This document shows positions 49,904 through 59,797 of a DNA stretch of 64,000 bases, piece after piece (position 1 is the stretch's first letter; every line of letters begins with the position of its first letter). A model generated the notes under the pieces. The model had not been told where the DNA came from. It saw only the letters and a list, made by a program, of their open reading frames with translations, and ran no database searches. The position numbers and the translations under genes are program-made. Origin of the DNA: Halobaculum sp. XH14 (lineage in GTDB: Archaea; Halobacteriota; Halobacteria; Halobacteriales; Haloferacaceae); the NCBI RefSeq assembly GCF_032116555.1, contig NZ_CP134949.1, positions 248,001-312,000 of the forward strand, written 5' to 3'.

Positions 49904-50953
49904 CTACTCCTCGCTCTCGTACGGCTCGCCGACGGCCGAGGGCATCCGCGTCGAGCCCCAAACCGTCAGCACCACGACGACGGCGACGTACGGGAACAGG
50001 TTCACCAGCCGGTTCGACACCTCGATGCCGGCCGTCTGGAACTGGATCTGCAGCATGTCCAGCCCGCCGAACAGCAGCGCCGCGGCGGCCGCGCCGATCG
50101 GGTTGTAGTTGCCGAACAGGTACGCGACGATGCCGATCCAGCCCCGGCCGTTCACCATCGTGTCGCCGGTGCCGGTGAACGAGCCGGCGTGTGCGAGCAG
50201 CACTGCGCCGGCCAGCCCGGCCATCGCGCCCGAGAAGATCACCGCGGCGTACCGGACGCGCGTGACGCTCACGCCCGCCGTGTCGAGCGCCTCGGGGTTC
50301 TCGCCGGCCGCCTGGACCCAGTAGCCGTACCGGGTCCGGTAGAGCACGACCCACGCGAGGACGGCGACGACGGCCGTCGCCAGCACCAGCGGCGAGGTGT
50401 CGAACAGCACCGGGCCCAGCAGCGGCAGGTCCGCGAGCACCGGCACCGTCACGTCGTTCATGCTCACCAGCCCCGGGCTGTTCCGGTTGCCCCAGAGCAG
50501 CACCGCCGAGAACGGCCCGAAGCCGAGCCCGATGAACCAGACCGCGAGGCCGGCGACGATCTGGTCGGCCTGGTACCGGACGAGCAGCACCGCGAACAGC
50601 AGCGTGTACACCAGGCTCACCAGCACCGCGCCGAGGATGGCGAGCCAGAGGTCGCCCTGCGTCGGCGACTCGCCGCCGAGCAGCCAGACGAACGCCGCCG
50701 CGTTCGCGGCCCCGAGGATCATGAACCCCTCCAGGCCGATGTTGAACACGCCGCTCTTCTCGGCGTACAGCCCGCCGATGGCAGCCAGCGCGATGGGCGT
50801 GGCCGCCTGGAGCGAGCGCTCGATGAACCCGACGGTCACGATGGCCGCGAGCGGCAGATCGAGCGCGACTGCGAGCACCAGCGCGAGCAGGACCACCGCG
50901 ACGGCGCTCCCGAGTTCGAGCCGGTTCCGCTCGACGTAGCCCGCGACGCTCAT
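49904..50953 (-). CDS. Nucleoside ABC transporter permease (second)
   Basis: 349 residues, about nine helices. AATPIALAAIGGLYAEKSGV and NIGLEGFMILGAANAAAFVW are the BPD_transp_2 blocks of BMP-type (basic membrane protein) importers. Further blocks are YALFAVLLVRYQADQIVAGL-type and GRGWIGIVAYLFGNYNPIGA. It overlaps the first permease by 4 nt and would form the membrane heterodimer with it. Substrate, by family, is nucleosides such as guanosine or inosine. Confidence 0.9.
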   Translation of the reverse strand: MSVAGYVERNRLELGSAVAVVLLALVLAVALDLPLAAIVTVGFIERSLQAATPIALAAIGGLYAEKSGVFNIGLEGFMILGAANAAAFVWLLGGESPTQGDLWLAILGAVLVSLVYTLLFAVLLVRYQADQIVAGLAVWFIGLGFGPFSAVLLWGNRNSPGLVSMNDVTVPVLADLPLLGPVLFDTSPLVLATAVVAVLAWVVLYRTRYGYWVQAAGENPEALDTAGVSVTRVRYAAVIFSGAMAGLAGAVLLAHAGSFTGTGDTMVNGRGWIGIVAYLFGNYNPIGAAAAALLFGGLDMLQIQFQTAGIEVSNRLVNLFPYVAVVVVLTVWGSTRMPSAVGEPYESEE

Positions 50954-52083
50954 CGGCGCTCACCCCCGAGGCCGGTCCGCCGGGCCGCCATCCGGAACAG
51001 CTCCGGGGTGGCGACGAACAGGACGACGAGCCCAACGACCCCGTCGATGAGTTGCGGCGGGACGTCGCTGTTGATGCCGATGTGGGTCCCCGCCGAGTCG
51101 AGTCCGCCGAAGAGCAGCGCCGCCGGGACGACGCCCAGCGGGTTGTTCGCCGCGAGCAGGCTGACCGCGATGGCGTCGAAGCCGTACGTCGCCACGCCGC
51201 CGGGGTCGCTGTAGTAGCCCTGGATCATGATGGCGAAGACGGCCCCCGCGACGCCCGCGACCATCCCCGAGAACGCCATCGTGGAGACGATGGTCCGCCC
51301 GGCGTCGACCCCGGAGAACGTCGCGGCCGCCTCCTGGTGGCCGCTCGTCACCATGTCGTAGCCGAACCGCGTCCGGATCATGACGACCGAGACGATGGCG
51401 ACGACGACGAGCGCGACCGCCAGCCCGACGAGCGAGAAGTCTGGACTGTCGAACGCGACGGCGGGAAGCTGGACGTACTCGGGGATGCGCGCGGTGTTGG
51501 GCGCGCGGTTCCCCTCGCCCCGCAGCGGCCCCTCGACGAGGTAGCCGACGATGCCCACCGCGATGAAGTTCAGCATGATCGTCGTGATGATCTCGTTCGC
51601 GCCGCCGTACGCCTTCAGCACGCCGGGCAGCGCGGCGTAGAGCCCGCCCGCGACGATGCCGAACGCCGTGCCGAGCACGAGCAGCGCGAGCCCGCCGACG
51701 GTGCCGGCGGGCAACAGCGGCGCGAGCCGGAGGATGGAGACGACGGTGGCGAAGCCGCCGACGACGAACTGACCCTGGACGCCGATGTTGAACACGCCGG
51801 CGCGGAACGCGATCGCGACGGCGACGCCGACGAGGATGAAGATGGTCGTGAACTTCAGCGTCCGCCCGATCGAGTTCTGGTCCCCGAACGCGCCCTCGAA
51901 CATGTCCATCAGGAACGTCGCTGGGTCGTAGCCGGCCGCGGCGACGACGACCAGCCCGATTGCCAGCGCGAGCGCCGTGGACGCCGTCGCGATGCCGAGC
52001 CGCTGGAGCGCCGACGCGTCCAGCATTCTGGCCGCGGCCTCGTCCAGCACCGCCCGGACTCGCACCGGGTCGGCGTCGCTCAC
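50950..52083 (-). CDS. Nucleoside ABC transporter permease (first)
   Basis: 377 residues, about nine helices. The family blocks are TTIFILVGVAVAIAFRAGVF, NIGVQGQFVVGGFATVVSIL, GGANEIITTIMLNFIAVGIV and YYSDPGGVATYGFDAIAVSL. It is the YufP/NupP-type subunit. It overlaps the ATPase gene upstream by 4 nt and the second permease downstream by 4 nt, so the whole importer is one transcript. N-terminal residues 1-25 form an amphipathic start outside the membrane part. Confidence 0.9.
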   Translation of the reverse strand: MSDADPVRVRAVLDEAAARMLDASALQRLGIATASTALALAIGLVVVAAAGYDPATFLMDMFEGAFGDQNSIGRTLKFTTIFILVGVAVAIAFRAGVFNIGVQGQFVVGGFATVVSILRLAPLLPAGTVGGLALLVLGTAFGIVAGGLYAALPGVLKAYGGANEIITTIMLNFIAVGIVGYLVEGPLRGEGNRAPNTARIPEYVQLPAVAFDSPDFSLVGLAVALVVVAIVSVVMIRTRFGYDMVTSGHQEAAATFSGVDAGRTIVSTMAFSGMVAGVAGAVFAIMIQGYYSDPGGVATYGFDAIAVSLLAANNPLGVVPAALLFGGLDSAGTHIGINSDVPPQLIDGVVGLVVLFVATPELFRMAARRTGLGGERR

Positions 52084-53705
52084 TGCTCCACCTCGGAGTC
52101 GGTGGCGGTGGCCGATTCGGCCCCGGTTCCCGCCTCCGCGCGCCCGGCGGCTGTCCCCTCTGTCTCCCCCGCGTCGTCGAGCCGACGCCCGGCCATCAGC
52201 AGGCCGAGTTCCTCCTCGCTCACGGCCTCGGGGTCGACGACGTCGATGAACTCGCCCTCGTACATCACCGCGATGCGGTCAGAGAGCTTCCGGATCTCCT
52301 CCAGTTTCGAGGAGACGAGCAGCACCGCGAGCCCATCGTCGCGCAGGTCGAGCAGGCGGTCGTGGATGAACTCGATGGAGCCGATGTCGACCCCGCGGGT
52401 CGGGTGCGAGGCGACCATCACGTCCGGGTCGTGTTCGATCTCGCGGCCGACGATGAACTTCTGCTGGTTGCCGCCCGAGAGCGACGCCGCCTCGGGCTCG
52501 ACCGACGGCGGCTGGACGTCGTACTCGTCGACGACGCCCTCCGCGTGCTCGCGGACCGCCGGCCAGTCGATGAGCCCGCGGCTGACGTACGGCTCGACGG
52601 TCTGGTTGCCGAGCAGCGCGTTCCGGACGAGGTCGTAGTCCTGGACCAGCCCCTCGGTCTGGCGGTCCTCGGGGATGTACGCGATGCCGGCGCGGATGCG
52701 TTCGCGTCGGCTCAGCCCCGTGATGTCCGCGCCGTCGAAGCTGACGCTGCCCGAGTCGACCGACCGGAGCCCGGTGAGCGCCTCGACCAGTTCCGTCTGG
52801 CCGTTGCCCTGGACGCCCGCGACGCCGAGGATCTCGCCCTCCCGGACCGTGAGATCGACGTCGGTGACCCGTTCGAGCCCCCGGTCGCCGGTGACCCGAA
52901 GCTCGTTCGCCGTCAGGATCGGGTCGCCGGGTTCGGTCTCGCGCGGCCGGCGGTCGAACAGCACCTCGCGCCCGACCATCATCCGGGCGAGCTCCTGCTC
53001 GCTGGTGCCGTCCGCGGCGACGGTGCCGACGGCCTCGCCGTCCCGGAGCACCGTGATCTCGTCGGCGACCGACAGCGCCTCGTCGAGCTTGTGCGTGATG
53101 AAGATGAGCGACCGGCCGTCGGCGGCCAGATCGGTCATCACGTCGATCAGGCTCTCGACCTCCTGGGGCGTGAGCACCGCCGTCGGCTCGTCGAGGATGA
53201 GCACCTCCGCGCCGCGGTAGAGGCTCTTCACGATCTCGACGCGCTGGCGCACGCCCAGGTCGAGGTCCACGACGCGTTCGTCGAGGTGCTCGTCGACGTC
53301 GAAGCCGTACCGGTCACAGATCGCCTCGACGTCCGCCCGGGCGTCGGCCTCGTTCACCAGGCCGTTCTCGGTCGGCTCGTGGCCCAGGATGACGTTCTGG
53401 AGGACGGTCATCGGCCCCACGAGCTGGAAGTGCTGGTGGATCATGCCGACGCCCGCGTCCATCGCGTCGCGCGGGGAGTCGAACGCCCGCGGTTCGCCGT
53501 CGACCGTGATGGTGCCCGAATTCTGGTCGTACAGCCCGTAGAGGACGCTCATCAGCGTCGTCTTGCCCGAGCCGTTCTCGCCCAGCAGCGCGTGGACCGA
53601 GCCCTGCTCGAGCGTGAAGTCGATCCCGTCGTTGGCGACGACGTCGCCGAACCGTTTGGTGATCCCGTCGAGCCGAACGGCTTGCGACCCTGGATTACCT
53701 GTCAT
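52080..53705 (-). CDS. Nucleoside ABC transporter ATPase with two ABC domains
   Basis: 541 residues with two ABC cassettes. The first has Walker A GENGSGKTT, Walker B VLILDEPTAVLTP and signature LGVRQRVEI; the second has a degenerate Walker A (GVQGNGQTEL), signature LSGGNQQKF and MVASHPTRGVDIGS. A degenerate second cassette is normal for sugar- and nucleoside-type importers of the YufO/RbsA class. The Gly/Ala/Thr/Glu-rich C-terminal tail is extra. It overlaps the first permease by 4 nt and lies 41 nt after the lipoprotein gene. Confidence 0.94.
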   Translation of the reverse strand: MTGNPGSQAVRLDGITKRFGDVVANDGIDFTLEQGSVHALLGENGSGKTTLMSVLYGLYDQNSGTITVDGEPRAFDSPRDAMDAGVGMIHQHFQLVGPMTVLQNVILGHEPTENGLVNEADARADVEAICDRYGFDVDEHLDERVVDLDLGVRQRVEIVKSLYRGAEVLILDEPTAVLTPQEVESLIDVMTDLAADGRSLIFITHKLDEALSVADEITVLRDGEAVGTVAADGTSEQELARMMVGREVLFDRRPRETEPGDPILTANELRVTGDRGLERVTDVDLTVREGEILGVAGVQGNGQTELVEALTGLRSVDSGSVSFDGADITGLSRRERIRAGIAYIPEDRQTEGLVQDYDLVRNALLGNQTVEPYVSRGLIDWPAVREHAEGVVDEYDVQPPSVEPEAASLSGGNQQKFIVGREIEHDPDVMVASHPTRGVDIGSIEFIHDRLLDLRDDGLAVLLVSSKLEEIRKLSDRIAVMYEGEFIDVVDPEAVSEEELGLLMAGRRLDDAGETEGTAAGRAEAGTGAESATATDSEVEQ

Positions 53706-53746
53706 GATGGAAAGCTGCAGTCATGGGGGAGAGGACGAGGACGGAG

Positions 53747-54961
53747 TCAGTTACAGCCGGACGCGGTGCAGGGCACGCTGATGTCGCCCGAGGTGATGCC
53801 CTGCTTTGCCTCCTCGAGGTTCGTGGCGACGGCGTCGGGGAGCTCCCCCTCGAACGCCTGTCCGATGACGCAGTCGACGCCCTCCTGTTCGAGCCCGAGG
53901 ACGTTCGCGCCGGTGACCGAGCCGAAGTCGTCCTCCGCGACCGCGACGGCGACCTCCCGGGTCCCCTCGTTGATGTACTTCACCGCGGAGCCGAGGATGA
54001 CGTCCTGGAAGTCCGGCAGCGTCACCGACTGGTCGGCGTCGACGCCGATGGCGAAGCGGCCGTTACCCTGGGCGGCCTCGAACACGCCACGGCCCGCGGC
54101 CGCCGCGGCGTGGTAGACGATGTCCGCGCCGTCGTCGTACTGGGAGCTGGCGATGTCGGCGGCCGTGTCCGTGTCGGTGTAGTCGCCGATGTAGCCGACG
54201 TTGACCTCGACGTCCGAGTTGACCCACTCGGCGCCCGCGACGTACGAGCGCTCGAACGCGTTGATCAGCGACCCGTCGACGCCGCCGACGAAGCCGATCT
54301 GGGCGCTCCCCGGGTCGGTCTCGCTGTCGTCGTGGGAGAACTCCTCGCTCGTCATCGTGCCGCCGAGGACGCCCGCGAGATACGACATCTCGTGGTTCGC
54401 CCACGTGTAGCCGGCCACGTTCGGCTCGTCGACGTGGTCGTTGATCAGCATCCAGTTCTGGTCGGGGTAGTCGACCGCGTTCTGGGTGAGCGCCTCCGTG
54501 TGGTTGTACGACACGAGGACGATGAGGTCGTAGTCGCCGCTCGCGGCCAGTTCCGACTGCGTCGACTGGTACTGGGCCTGTTCGGTCTCCTCGACCTGGT
54601 TGATCTCCACGTCGTACTCCTCGGACGCGGTCTGGAGCCCCTCCAGCGCGAGGTCGTTGAACGCGTTGTCGTCGAAGCCGGCCGGGCTGGAGACGATGGC
54701 GACGTTCGTCGTCCCGCCGCCGTCCCCGCCGGAATCGGTTTCGGTGTCGTCGCCGCCGTCGCCGCCACCGTTCCCGCCGCCATCACCGCCACCGCCGCCG
54801 TCGCCGCCGCCACCGTCGCCGCCGCCCATACAGCCGGCGAGCGCCGTCCCGCCGACCACGGCCGCGCCCGAGGACAGGACGGTCCGCCGACCCACCGCCC
54901 GCGAGGAGGACTGTCCGTTCGATTCGGCTTCTCCGTCACGTGAACCCGTACTAGGACTCAT
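53747..54961 (-). CDS. BMP-family nucleoside-binding lipoprotein
   Basis: 404 residues. A Tat-like N-terminus (GRRTVL, 24-29) and lipobox LAGC (Cys44) are followed by a long Gly/Asp linker, then a BMP (Med/TmpC) domain: VAIVSSPAGFDDNAFNDLAL, YDLIVLVSYNHTEALTQNAV, DQNWMLINDHVDEPNVAGYT and IGFVGGVDGSLINAFERSYV. Such proteins bind purine nucleosides outside the cell. A CTTTTTGTG box 27-36 nt upstream of the ATG could be the operon promoter. Confidence 0.93.
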   Translation of the reverse strand: MSPSTGSRDGEAESNGQSSSRAVGRRTVLSSGAAVVGGTALAGCMGGGDGGGGDGGGGGDGGGNGGGDGGDDTETDSGGDGGGTTNVAIVSSPAGFDDNAFNDLALEGLQTASEEYDVEINQVEETEQAQYQSTQSELAASGDYDLIVLVSYNHTEALTQNAVDYPDQNWMLINDHVDEPNVAGYTWANHEMSYLAGVLGGTMTSEEFSHDDSETDPGSAQIGFVGGVDGSLINAFERSYVAGAEWVNSDVEVNVGYIGDYTDTDTAADIASSQYDDGADIVYHAAAAAGRGVFEAAQGNGRFAIGVDADQSVTLPDFQDVILGSAVKYINEGTREVAVAVAEDDFGSVTGANVLGLEQEGVDCVIGQAFEGELPDAVATNLEEAKQGITSGDISVPCTASGCN

Positions 54962-55112
54962 TTCAGATACATAGACAGTCGTAGCTCACAAAAAGATTAC
55001 TCTAATCTGGATAATCGTTCACAATCCATAATAAATACATATCAGACCGCGGCCGTGTTCGGCGGCCCCGCCGAGCGCCGACGTTTATCCCGCGTCCGGC
55101 CCGACGGGGTCC

Positions 55113-55823
55113 ATGGAGAAACAGCCCCTCCGCGAGCGCGTCTGGGACGCGCTGGAGGCGTCTGGGGAGGCCCGATTCCCGTTCCCGCCACACGGCAGAA
55201 TCCCCAACTTCGCCGGGGCCGCGGACGCCCGCGACCGGCTGACCGCGACCGACGAGTGGGCCGACGCCGGGACGCTGAAGTGCAACCCGGACGCCCCACA
55301 GCTTCCGGTCCGCCGGGCCGCGCTCCGGGCCGGCAAGACGGTCTACGTGGCCGTGCCGCGGCTGCGCGAGGAGCACCCGTTCCTCCGCCTGTCGCCCGAG
55401 GAGGTCCCCGACGTCGACGAGGCGACGACGGTGTCCGGGTCGGCCGAGCACGGCGTGCCCGTGGGGCCCGACGAGGTGCCACACGTCGATCTGATCGTCT
55501 CGGGCAGCGTCGCCGTCACGGAGTCGGGCGGGCGCGTCGGCAAGGGCGAGGGGTTCGCGGACCTGGAGTTCGCGGTGCTCACGGAACTGGGCGCGGCGGA
55601 CTCGGACACGACCGTCGCGACGACGGTCCACGGGATGCAGGTCGTCGACGACGACGTGGAACTCGACGCCCACGACGTGCCGCTCGACCTGGTCTGTACG
55701 CCCGAACGGACGATCCGGCCGGACCGCGGGCCGCGGCCGGCCGGGATCGACTGGGACGCGCTGGACGAGGAGAAGCTGGCCGAGATTCCCGTGTTGGAGC
55801 GACTTCGCGCCGAACCGCGATAG
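55113..55823 (+). CDS. 5-formyltetrahydrofolate cyclo-ligase
   Basis: 236 residues. RIPNFAGAADARDRLTATDE, LKCNPDAPQLPVRRAALRAG, VDLIVSGSVAVTESGGRVGK and GKGEGFADLEFAVLTELGA are the family blocks; GRVGKGEGFADLE is the signature ATP/folate segment. It converts 5-formyl-THF to methenyl-THF with ATP. It diverges from the nucleoside importer. ATG 55113 lies about 25 nt after a CGTTTATCC box, indicating a leaderless transcript. Confidence 0.92.
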   Translation: MEKQPLRERVWDALEASGEARFPFPPHGRIPNFAGAADARDRLTATDEWADAGTLKCNPDAPQLPVRRAALRAGKTVYVAVPRLREEHPFLRLSPEEVPDVDEATTVSGSAEHGVPVGPDEVPHVDLIVSGSVAVTESGGRVGKGEGFADLEFAVLTELGAADSDTTVATTVHGMQVVDDDVELDAHDVPLDLVCTPERTIRPDRGPRPAGIDWDALDEEKLAEIPVLERLRAEPR

Positions 55824-55870
55824 CGTCGGGCGAGCGGGACTGTTTTGGGGTGGGCCTTCGAGGTACCGCC

Positions 55871-57235
55871 GTGCGACTCGTCCAGGTGATGGTTCCGGCG
55901 GGCAAGCGCGAGGCGGTGCTCTCCGCGCTCGACGAGGAGGGCATCGACTACGTGCTCTCCGAGGAGACCAGCGGCCGGGACTACACCGCCGTCGTCTCGT
56001 TCCCGCTCCCGACCGCCGCCGTCGAGCCGGTGCTGGAGACGCTCCGGGAGGCCGGCATCGAGCGGGACGCCTACACCGTCGTGCTGGACGCCGAGACGGT
56101 CGTCTCGAAGCGCTTCGAGCGGCTCCAGGAGCGGTACGAGGACGACGAGGACAGCGAGAACCGGATCGCCCGCGAGGAACTCGAAGCCCGCGCCGTCGAG
56201 ATGGCCCCCGAGTGGACGCCGTTCCTCGCCATGACGACCATCAGCGCCGTCGTCGCCACCGCGGGGCTGCTGCTCGACTCGCCGGCCGTCGTGGTCGGGT
56301 CGATGGTCATCGCGCCGCTCATCGGTCCCGCGATGGCGACCAGCGTCGGGACGGTCGTCGACGACGACGAACTGTTCCGGCGCGGCGTGCGCCTGCAGCT
56401 CGTCGGCGGCCTGCTCGCGGTCGTGAGCGCCGCGCTGTTCGCCGCGGTGCTCCGCTACACCAACGCCGTCCCGTACAACGTCGAGGAGGTGTTCGCCATC
56501 GGCGAGATCCGGGAACGCCTCGCGCCCGACGTGTTGCAACTGCCCATCGCGCTCGGGGCGGGCGTGGCCGGCGCGCTGTCGATCTCCTCGGGCGTCTCGT
56601 CGGCGCTCGTCGGGGTGATGATCGCCGCGGCGCTCGTCCCGCCGACCGCCGTCGTCGGCATCGGCATCGCGTGGGGTGAACCGATCGCCGTCAGCGGGGC
56701 CGCGATGCTCGTCGTAGTGAACTTCGTCTCCATCAACTTCGCCGCGCTGGGGGTGCTGTGGTACCGCGGCTACCGGCCCGAGTCGCTGTTCCGGTTCGAC
56801 GGCGCGCGCACTCGAACGGTCAAGCGGTTCGCGGTGCTCGGTGCCGTCATCCTGCTCTCGACGACCGTGCTCGTGGGCGTCACCGTCGCGACCTACCAGA
56901 GCTCGCAGTTCGAATCGACGGTGCAGACCGAAGCCGGCGACCTTGTCGGGCCCGAACAGACGGTCGTCGACGTGGAGGTGACCTACGGGAGCTTCCCGTT
57001 CCGCCAGCCGACCGCCGTCACGGTCACGGTCGCGCACCCGCTCGGAAGCGACCCGGAGCCGCTGGCGGGGCCGCTGGCGGCGCGGCTCTCGGACCACACC
57101 GGCGCGCCGCTGGGGCTCGGACCGAAATCGCAGGTGGAGGTGACGGTTCGGCACGTCCCCCGGGAGACCGCCCGGACGGCCGGCGGGACGGACCTGCCGA
57201 GCGCGAACGGGACGACCTCGACCGCGCCGGCGTGA
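55871..57235 (+). CDS. DUF389 (TIGR00341-type) membrane protein
   Basis: 454 residues from GTG 55871. A 130-residue ferredoxin-like cytosolic head (VRLVQVMVPAGKREAVLSAL) precedes the DUF389 membrane block: MTTISAVVATAGLLLDSPAV, GSMVIAPLIGPAMATSVGTV, IALGAGVAGALSISSGVSSA and NFVSINFAALGVLWYRGYRP, about six helices. A C-terminal extracellular-type beta region (VDVEVTYGSFPFRQPTAVTV) ends the protein. Function unknown across the family. Confidence 0.88.
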   Translation: MRLVQVMVPAGKREAVLSALDEEGIDYVLSEETSGRDYTAVVSFPLPTAAVEPVLETLREAGIERDAYTVVLDAETVVSKRFERLQERYEDDEDSENRIAREELEARAVEMAPEWTPFLAMTTISAVVATAGLLLDSPAVVVGSMVIAPLIGPAMATSVGTVVDDDELFRRGVRLQLVGGLLAVVSAALFAAVLRYTNAVPYNVEEVFAIGEIRERLAPDVLQLPIALGAGVAGALSISSGVSSALVGVMIAAALVPPTAVVGIGIAWGEPIAVSGAAMLVVVNFVSINFAALGVLWYRGYRPESLFRFDGARTRTVKRFAVLGAVILLSTTVLVGVTVATYQSSQFESTVQTEAGDLVGPEQTVVDVEVTYGSFPFRQPTAVTVTVAHPLGSDPEPLAGPLAARLSDHTGAPLGLGPKSQVEVTVRHVPRETARTAGGTDLPSANGTTSTAPA

Positions 57236-57294
57236 GACAAACCGCTCTTTGTCCCTAGGCCACGTTGAAGCCCTCCCGGGTCGACACTGCTGTC

Positions 57295-58014
57295 GTGAAG
57301 CGAGTTGCCACCCTCCTCACGGTGCTGGTCGTCCTGCTGGCCGGCTGCACCGGAGCCGCCTCGAACGCGACGCCGAACCCCGCGGCCGACGGGTCGGCCG
57401 GGACGAACAGCGTGACCGCCACCGGCAGCGCCACGACCTCGGCCGCGCCCGACGTCGCCGTCGTCTCGGTCGCCGTCGCGGCGACCGCCGACACCGCCGC
57501 CGAGGCCCGAAACCAGGTCGCGGCCGATTCCGAGTCGCTCCGTACGGCGCTCCAGGACGCCGGCTACGAGCCGAACACGACCGACTACCGCCTCTCGCCC
57601 GAGTACGATCACGGCGGCGAGACGCGCGAACTCGTCGGCTACCGCGCCATCCAGGTGTTCGAGTTCGACGCCGAGCCCGACGCCGCCGGCGAGGCCGTCG
57701 ACGTCGCCGTCGACAACGGCGCGAGCGCGGTCAACAGCGTCCGGTTCGAACTGAGCGACGAGCACCGCGCCGAACTCCGCGAGCAGGCGCTCGCCGACGC
57801 CGTCGGCGACGCCCGGGGCGACGCCGAGGCGGTCGCGTCGGCCGCGGACCGCTCGGTCGGCTCGGAGCTGTCGATGCAGGTCGGCTCGCAGGGCTACTCC
57901 CCGTACGAGGTCCGGTACACCGCCTCGGCGGCCTCGGCCGACGCGGGCACCTCGTTCGAGCCCGGCCCCGTGACGGTCACCGCGTCGGTGACGGTGACGT
58001 ACGAACTGGAGTAA
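57295..58014 (+). CDS. SIMPL-domain lipoprotein
   Basis: 239 residues from GTG 57295 (TTG 57265 is in frame but unlikely). VKRVATLLTVLVVLLAGCTG is a lipoprotein signal with lipobox LAGC. The SIMPL (DUF541) fold follows: VTATGSATTSAAPDVAVVSV, ADTAAEARNQVAADSESLRT, YRAIQVFEFDAEPDAAGEAV and VRFELSDEHRAELREQALAD. SIMPL proteins are secreted or surface proteins tied to stress in bacteria; the role in archaea is unknown. Confidence 0.88.
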   Translation: MKRVATLLTVLVVLLAGCTGAASNATPNPAADGSAGTNSVTATGSATTSAAPDVAVVSVAVAATADTAAEARNQVAADSESLRTALQDAGYEPNTTDYRLSPEYDHGGETRELVGYRAIQVFEFDAEPDAAGEAVDVAVDNGASAVNSVRFELSDEHRAELREQALADAVGDARGDAEAVASAADRSVGSELSMQVGSQGYSPYEVRYTASAASADAGTSFEPGPVTVTASVTVTYELE

Positions 58015-58055
58015 ACCGGGAGCGGAACCGCCCCGTCCGGCGCTTTTTCGACCCC

Positions 58056-59018
58056 TCAGTTCCGCGAGGGCAGGTCGGGTTCGAAGCCGACCGCCTCGAC
58101 CGCCAGGTCGAGCACGCCCTCGACGTTCTCGTCCTCGGTGACGCTCATGTACGCGTCGGCGTCGACCTCGCGCGAGCGGTCGCTCTTGTTACAGACGACG
58201 AGCACGGGCGAGTCGAAGGTGGACTCGACCTCCTCGAGCAACGTCAACTGGTCCTCGAGCGGATAGCCGCAGTCGCCCGAGGCGTCGACGACGAACAGCA
58301 CCGCGTCCGCCAGGTGTGTCAGCGCCGAGACGGCCTGCCGCTCGATGTCGTTTCGCTCGTCGGCCGGCCGGTCGAGCAGGCCTGGCGTGTCGATGATCTG
58401 GTAGCGGACGCGGTCGCGCTCGAAGTGACCGATCTGGACCGCCTTCGTCGTGAACGGGTAGGAGGCGATCTCGTTGCTCGCGCGGGTGACCTCGTTGACG
58501 AACGAGGACTTGCCGACGTTGGGGTAGCCGGCGACGACGATCGCCGGTTCGTCGGGCCGGATCTCGGGCAGGCCCTTCAGTGCGTCGCGCGCCTCGCCGA
58601 CCGACAGCAGGTCCTCGGCGATCTCGTCGACGACGTCGGCCATCCGGGCGAACGCCTGTTTTCGGTGCTTACGGGCGGTCTCGGCGCTGGAGCGTCGGAT
58701 CTTGCTCGCGTACTCCGAGCGCAGCTCGGCGATCTGGTTCGACGCCCAGTTGACCTCCGAGAGCGACTGCCGGAGTTCGTCCACGTCGACGACGGCGTCG
58801 GCGAGTTCGTAGTAGAACGGGTCGACCTCGTACTCGAAGTCGGGCCAGTCGTTGGAGACGTTCTCGAGGTTGTCCGAGAGGATGTTGCCGGCGGTCCGGA
58901 GCATCGACTCCTGGGCCTCGATGCCGCCCTTCGCTCGGCCGGCGCGGGCCGCACGCGAGAAGGCCTTGTCGACCAGTTCCTCGGCGCGGGGCGTGGTGGG
59001 GAGGTTTTCGAATATCAT
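58056..59018 (-). CDS. NOG1-type GTPase
   Basis: 320 residues. A 150-residue helical N-terminal bundle (ENLPTTPRAEELVDKAFSRA; YASKIRRSSAETARKHRKQA) precedes the GTPase: G1 VVAGYPNVGKSSFVNEVTRA (near 163), G3 IIDTPGLLDRP, and G4 VVCNKSDR. This is the archaeal NOG1/Nog1p-related family, associated with 60S/50S ribosome assembly. The eukaryotic C-terminal region is absent, as in archaea. Confidence 0.92.
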   Translation of the reverse strand: MIFENLPTTPRAEELVDKAFSRAARAGRAKGGIEAQESMLRTAGNILSDNLENVSNDWPDFEYEVDPFYYELADAVVDVDELRQSLSEVNWASNQIAELRSEYASKIRRSSAETARKHRKQAFARMADVVDEIAEDLLSVGEARDALKGLPEIRPDEPAIVVAGYPNVGKSSFVNEVTRASNEIASYPFTTKAVQIGHFERDRVRYQIIDTPGLLDRPADERNDIERQAVSALTHLADAVLFVVDASGDCGYPLEDQLTLLEEVESTFDSPVLVVCNKSDRSREVDADAYMSVTEDENVEGVLDLAVEAVGFEPDLPSRN

Positions 59019-59180
59019 GCGATTCTGCTCAATTACGCGTCTGTTGGCCGTGAGGCCGTAAAAGCGCGTCCGTTCGGTCGCGTCGGCCCCGCACGTCGAC
59101 GGCGCCGCCAGTGGCGCCAGCGTTCCGCCGGTGGCGCCACGAGTGACACGACTTTTCCGGGCGCGCCACCCAGCGCGGGT

Positions 59181-59618
59181 ATGAGCAGGCTCGAGCAGTT
59201 CCTCGCGGGCGAGCGCCTGGAGGACGTGGCGATCTACCTCGACGACGACCTCCTCGACGACGGGGGGAAACTCGCGGGCATGGGCGACCCCGTCGGCGAC
59301 GGCGTCGTCCTCGTCGTGTCCGGCGAGAAGGGGCGCTCCGCGTTCGCGGCCGGGACGGGCATGGACCCGATGGAGTTCTCCCGGCAGGCGATGGAGCACG
59401 AGGGAACCGTCGACGCGGACCTGGGCGGCGGCGACTGCCCGGCGGCCGAGGACGCAGGGGCCGACCACGCGGTCGAGTTCCTGTTCGCGTTCGCGGAGGC
59501 GCGAAACGAGGGGGTCGGGGGCATGTACGCGGACGGCGACGTGATGCACGCGTACGCCCACTGTACCTGCGGGACGAACTACTCGCAGAAGTGGCTCCTC
59601 GGCGAGCGGACGGCGTGA
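59181..59618 (+). CDS. DUF5807-family protein
   Basis: 145 residues from ATG 59181. MSRLEQFLAGERLEDVAIYL, GDPVGDGVVLVVSGEKGRSA and VMHAYAHCTCGTNYSQKWLL are recognisable; the C-terminal half has four Cys or His (DCP, HCTC) that may bind a metal. It is a conserved haloarchaeal protein without a known role. It is divergent from the NOG1-type gene, 162 nt apart. Confidence 0.8.
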   Translation: MSRLEQFLAGERLEDVAIYLDDDLLDDGGKLAGMGDPVGDGVVLVVSGEKGRSAFAAGTGMDPMEFSRQAMEHEGTVDADLGGGDCPAAEDAGADHAVEFLFAFAEARNEGVGGMYADGDVMHAYAHCTCGTNYSQKWLLGERTA

Positions 59619-59650
59619 ACGCTTCGGGGCCCGGTCTGGCCCGGTCTGGT

Positions 59651-59690
59651 CCCGTCCGGTCCCGTCCGGTCCCGTCCGGTCCCGTCCGGA
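59651..59690. repeat. 10-bp tandem repeat, four units
   Basis: CCCGTCCGGT is repeated four times without spacers (59651-59690, last base A), after a related decayed pair. It lies in the gap after the DUF5807 gene and is not in phase with any gene. Confidence 0.9.
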
Positions 59691-59797
59691 CTCCGTTCGG
59701 CGAGTCAGACAGCCGGCAGGGAGTCGTCGCCATCGGTGCCACAGATCTCGGCAGGTGGGAACAACGCTCAATCCCCGTCCCGCCGTCCCCGAGGGCG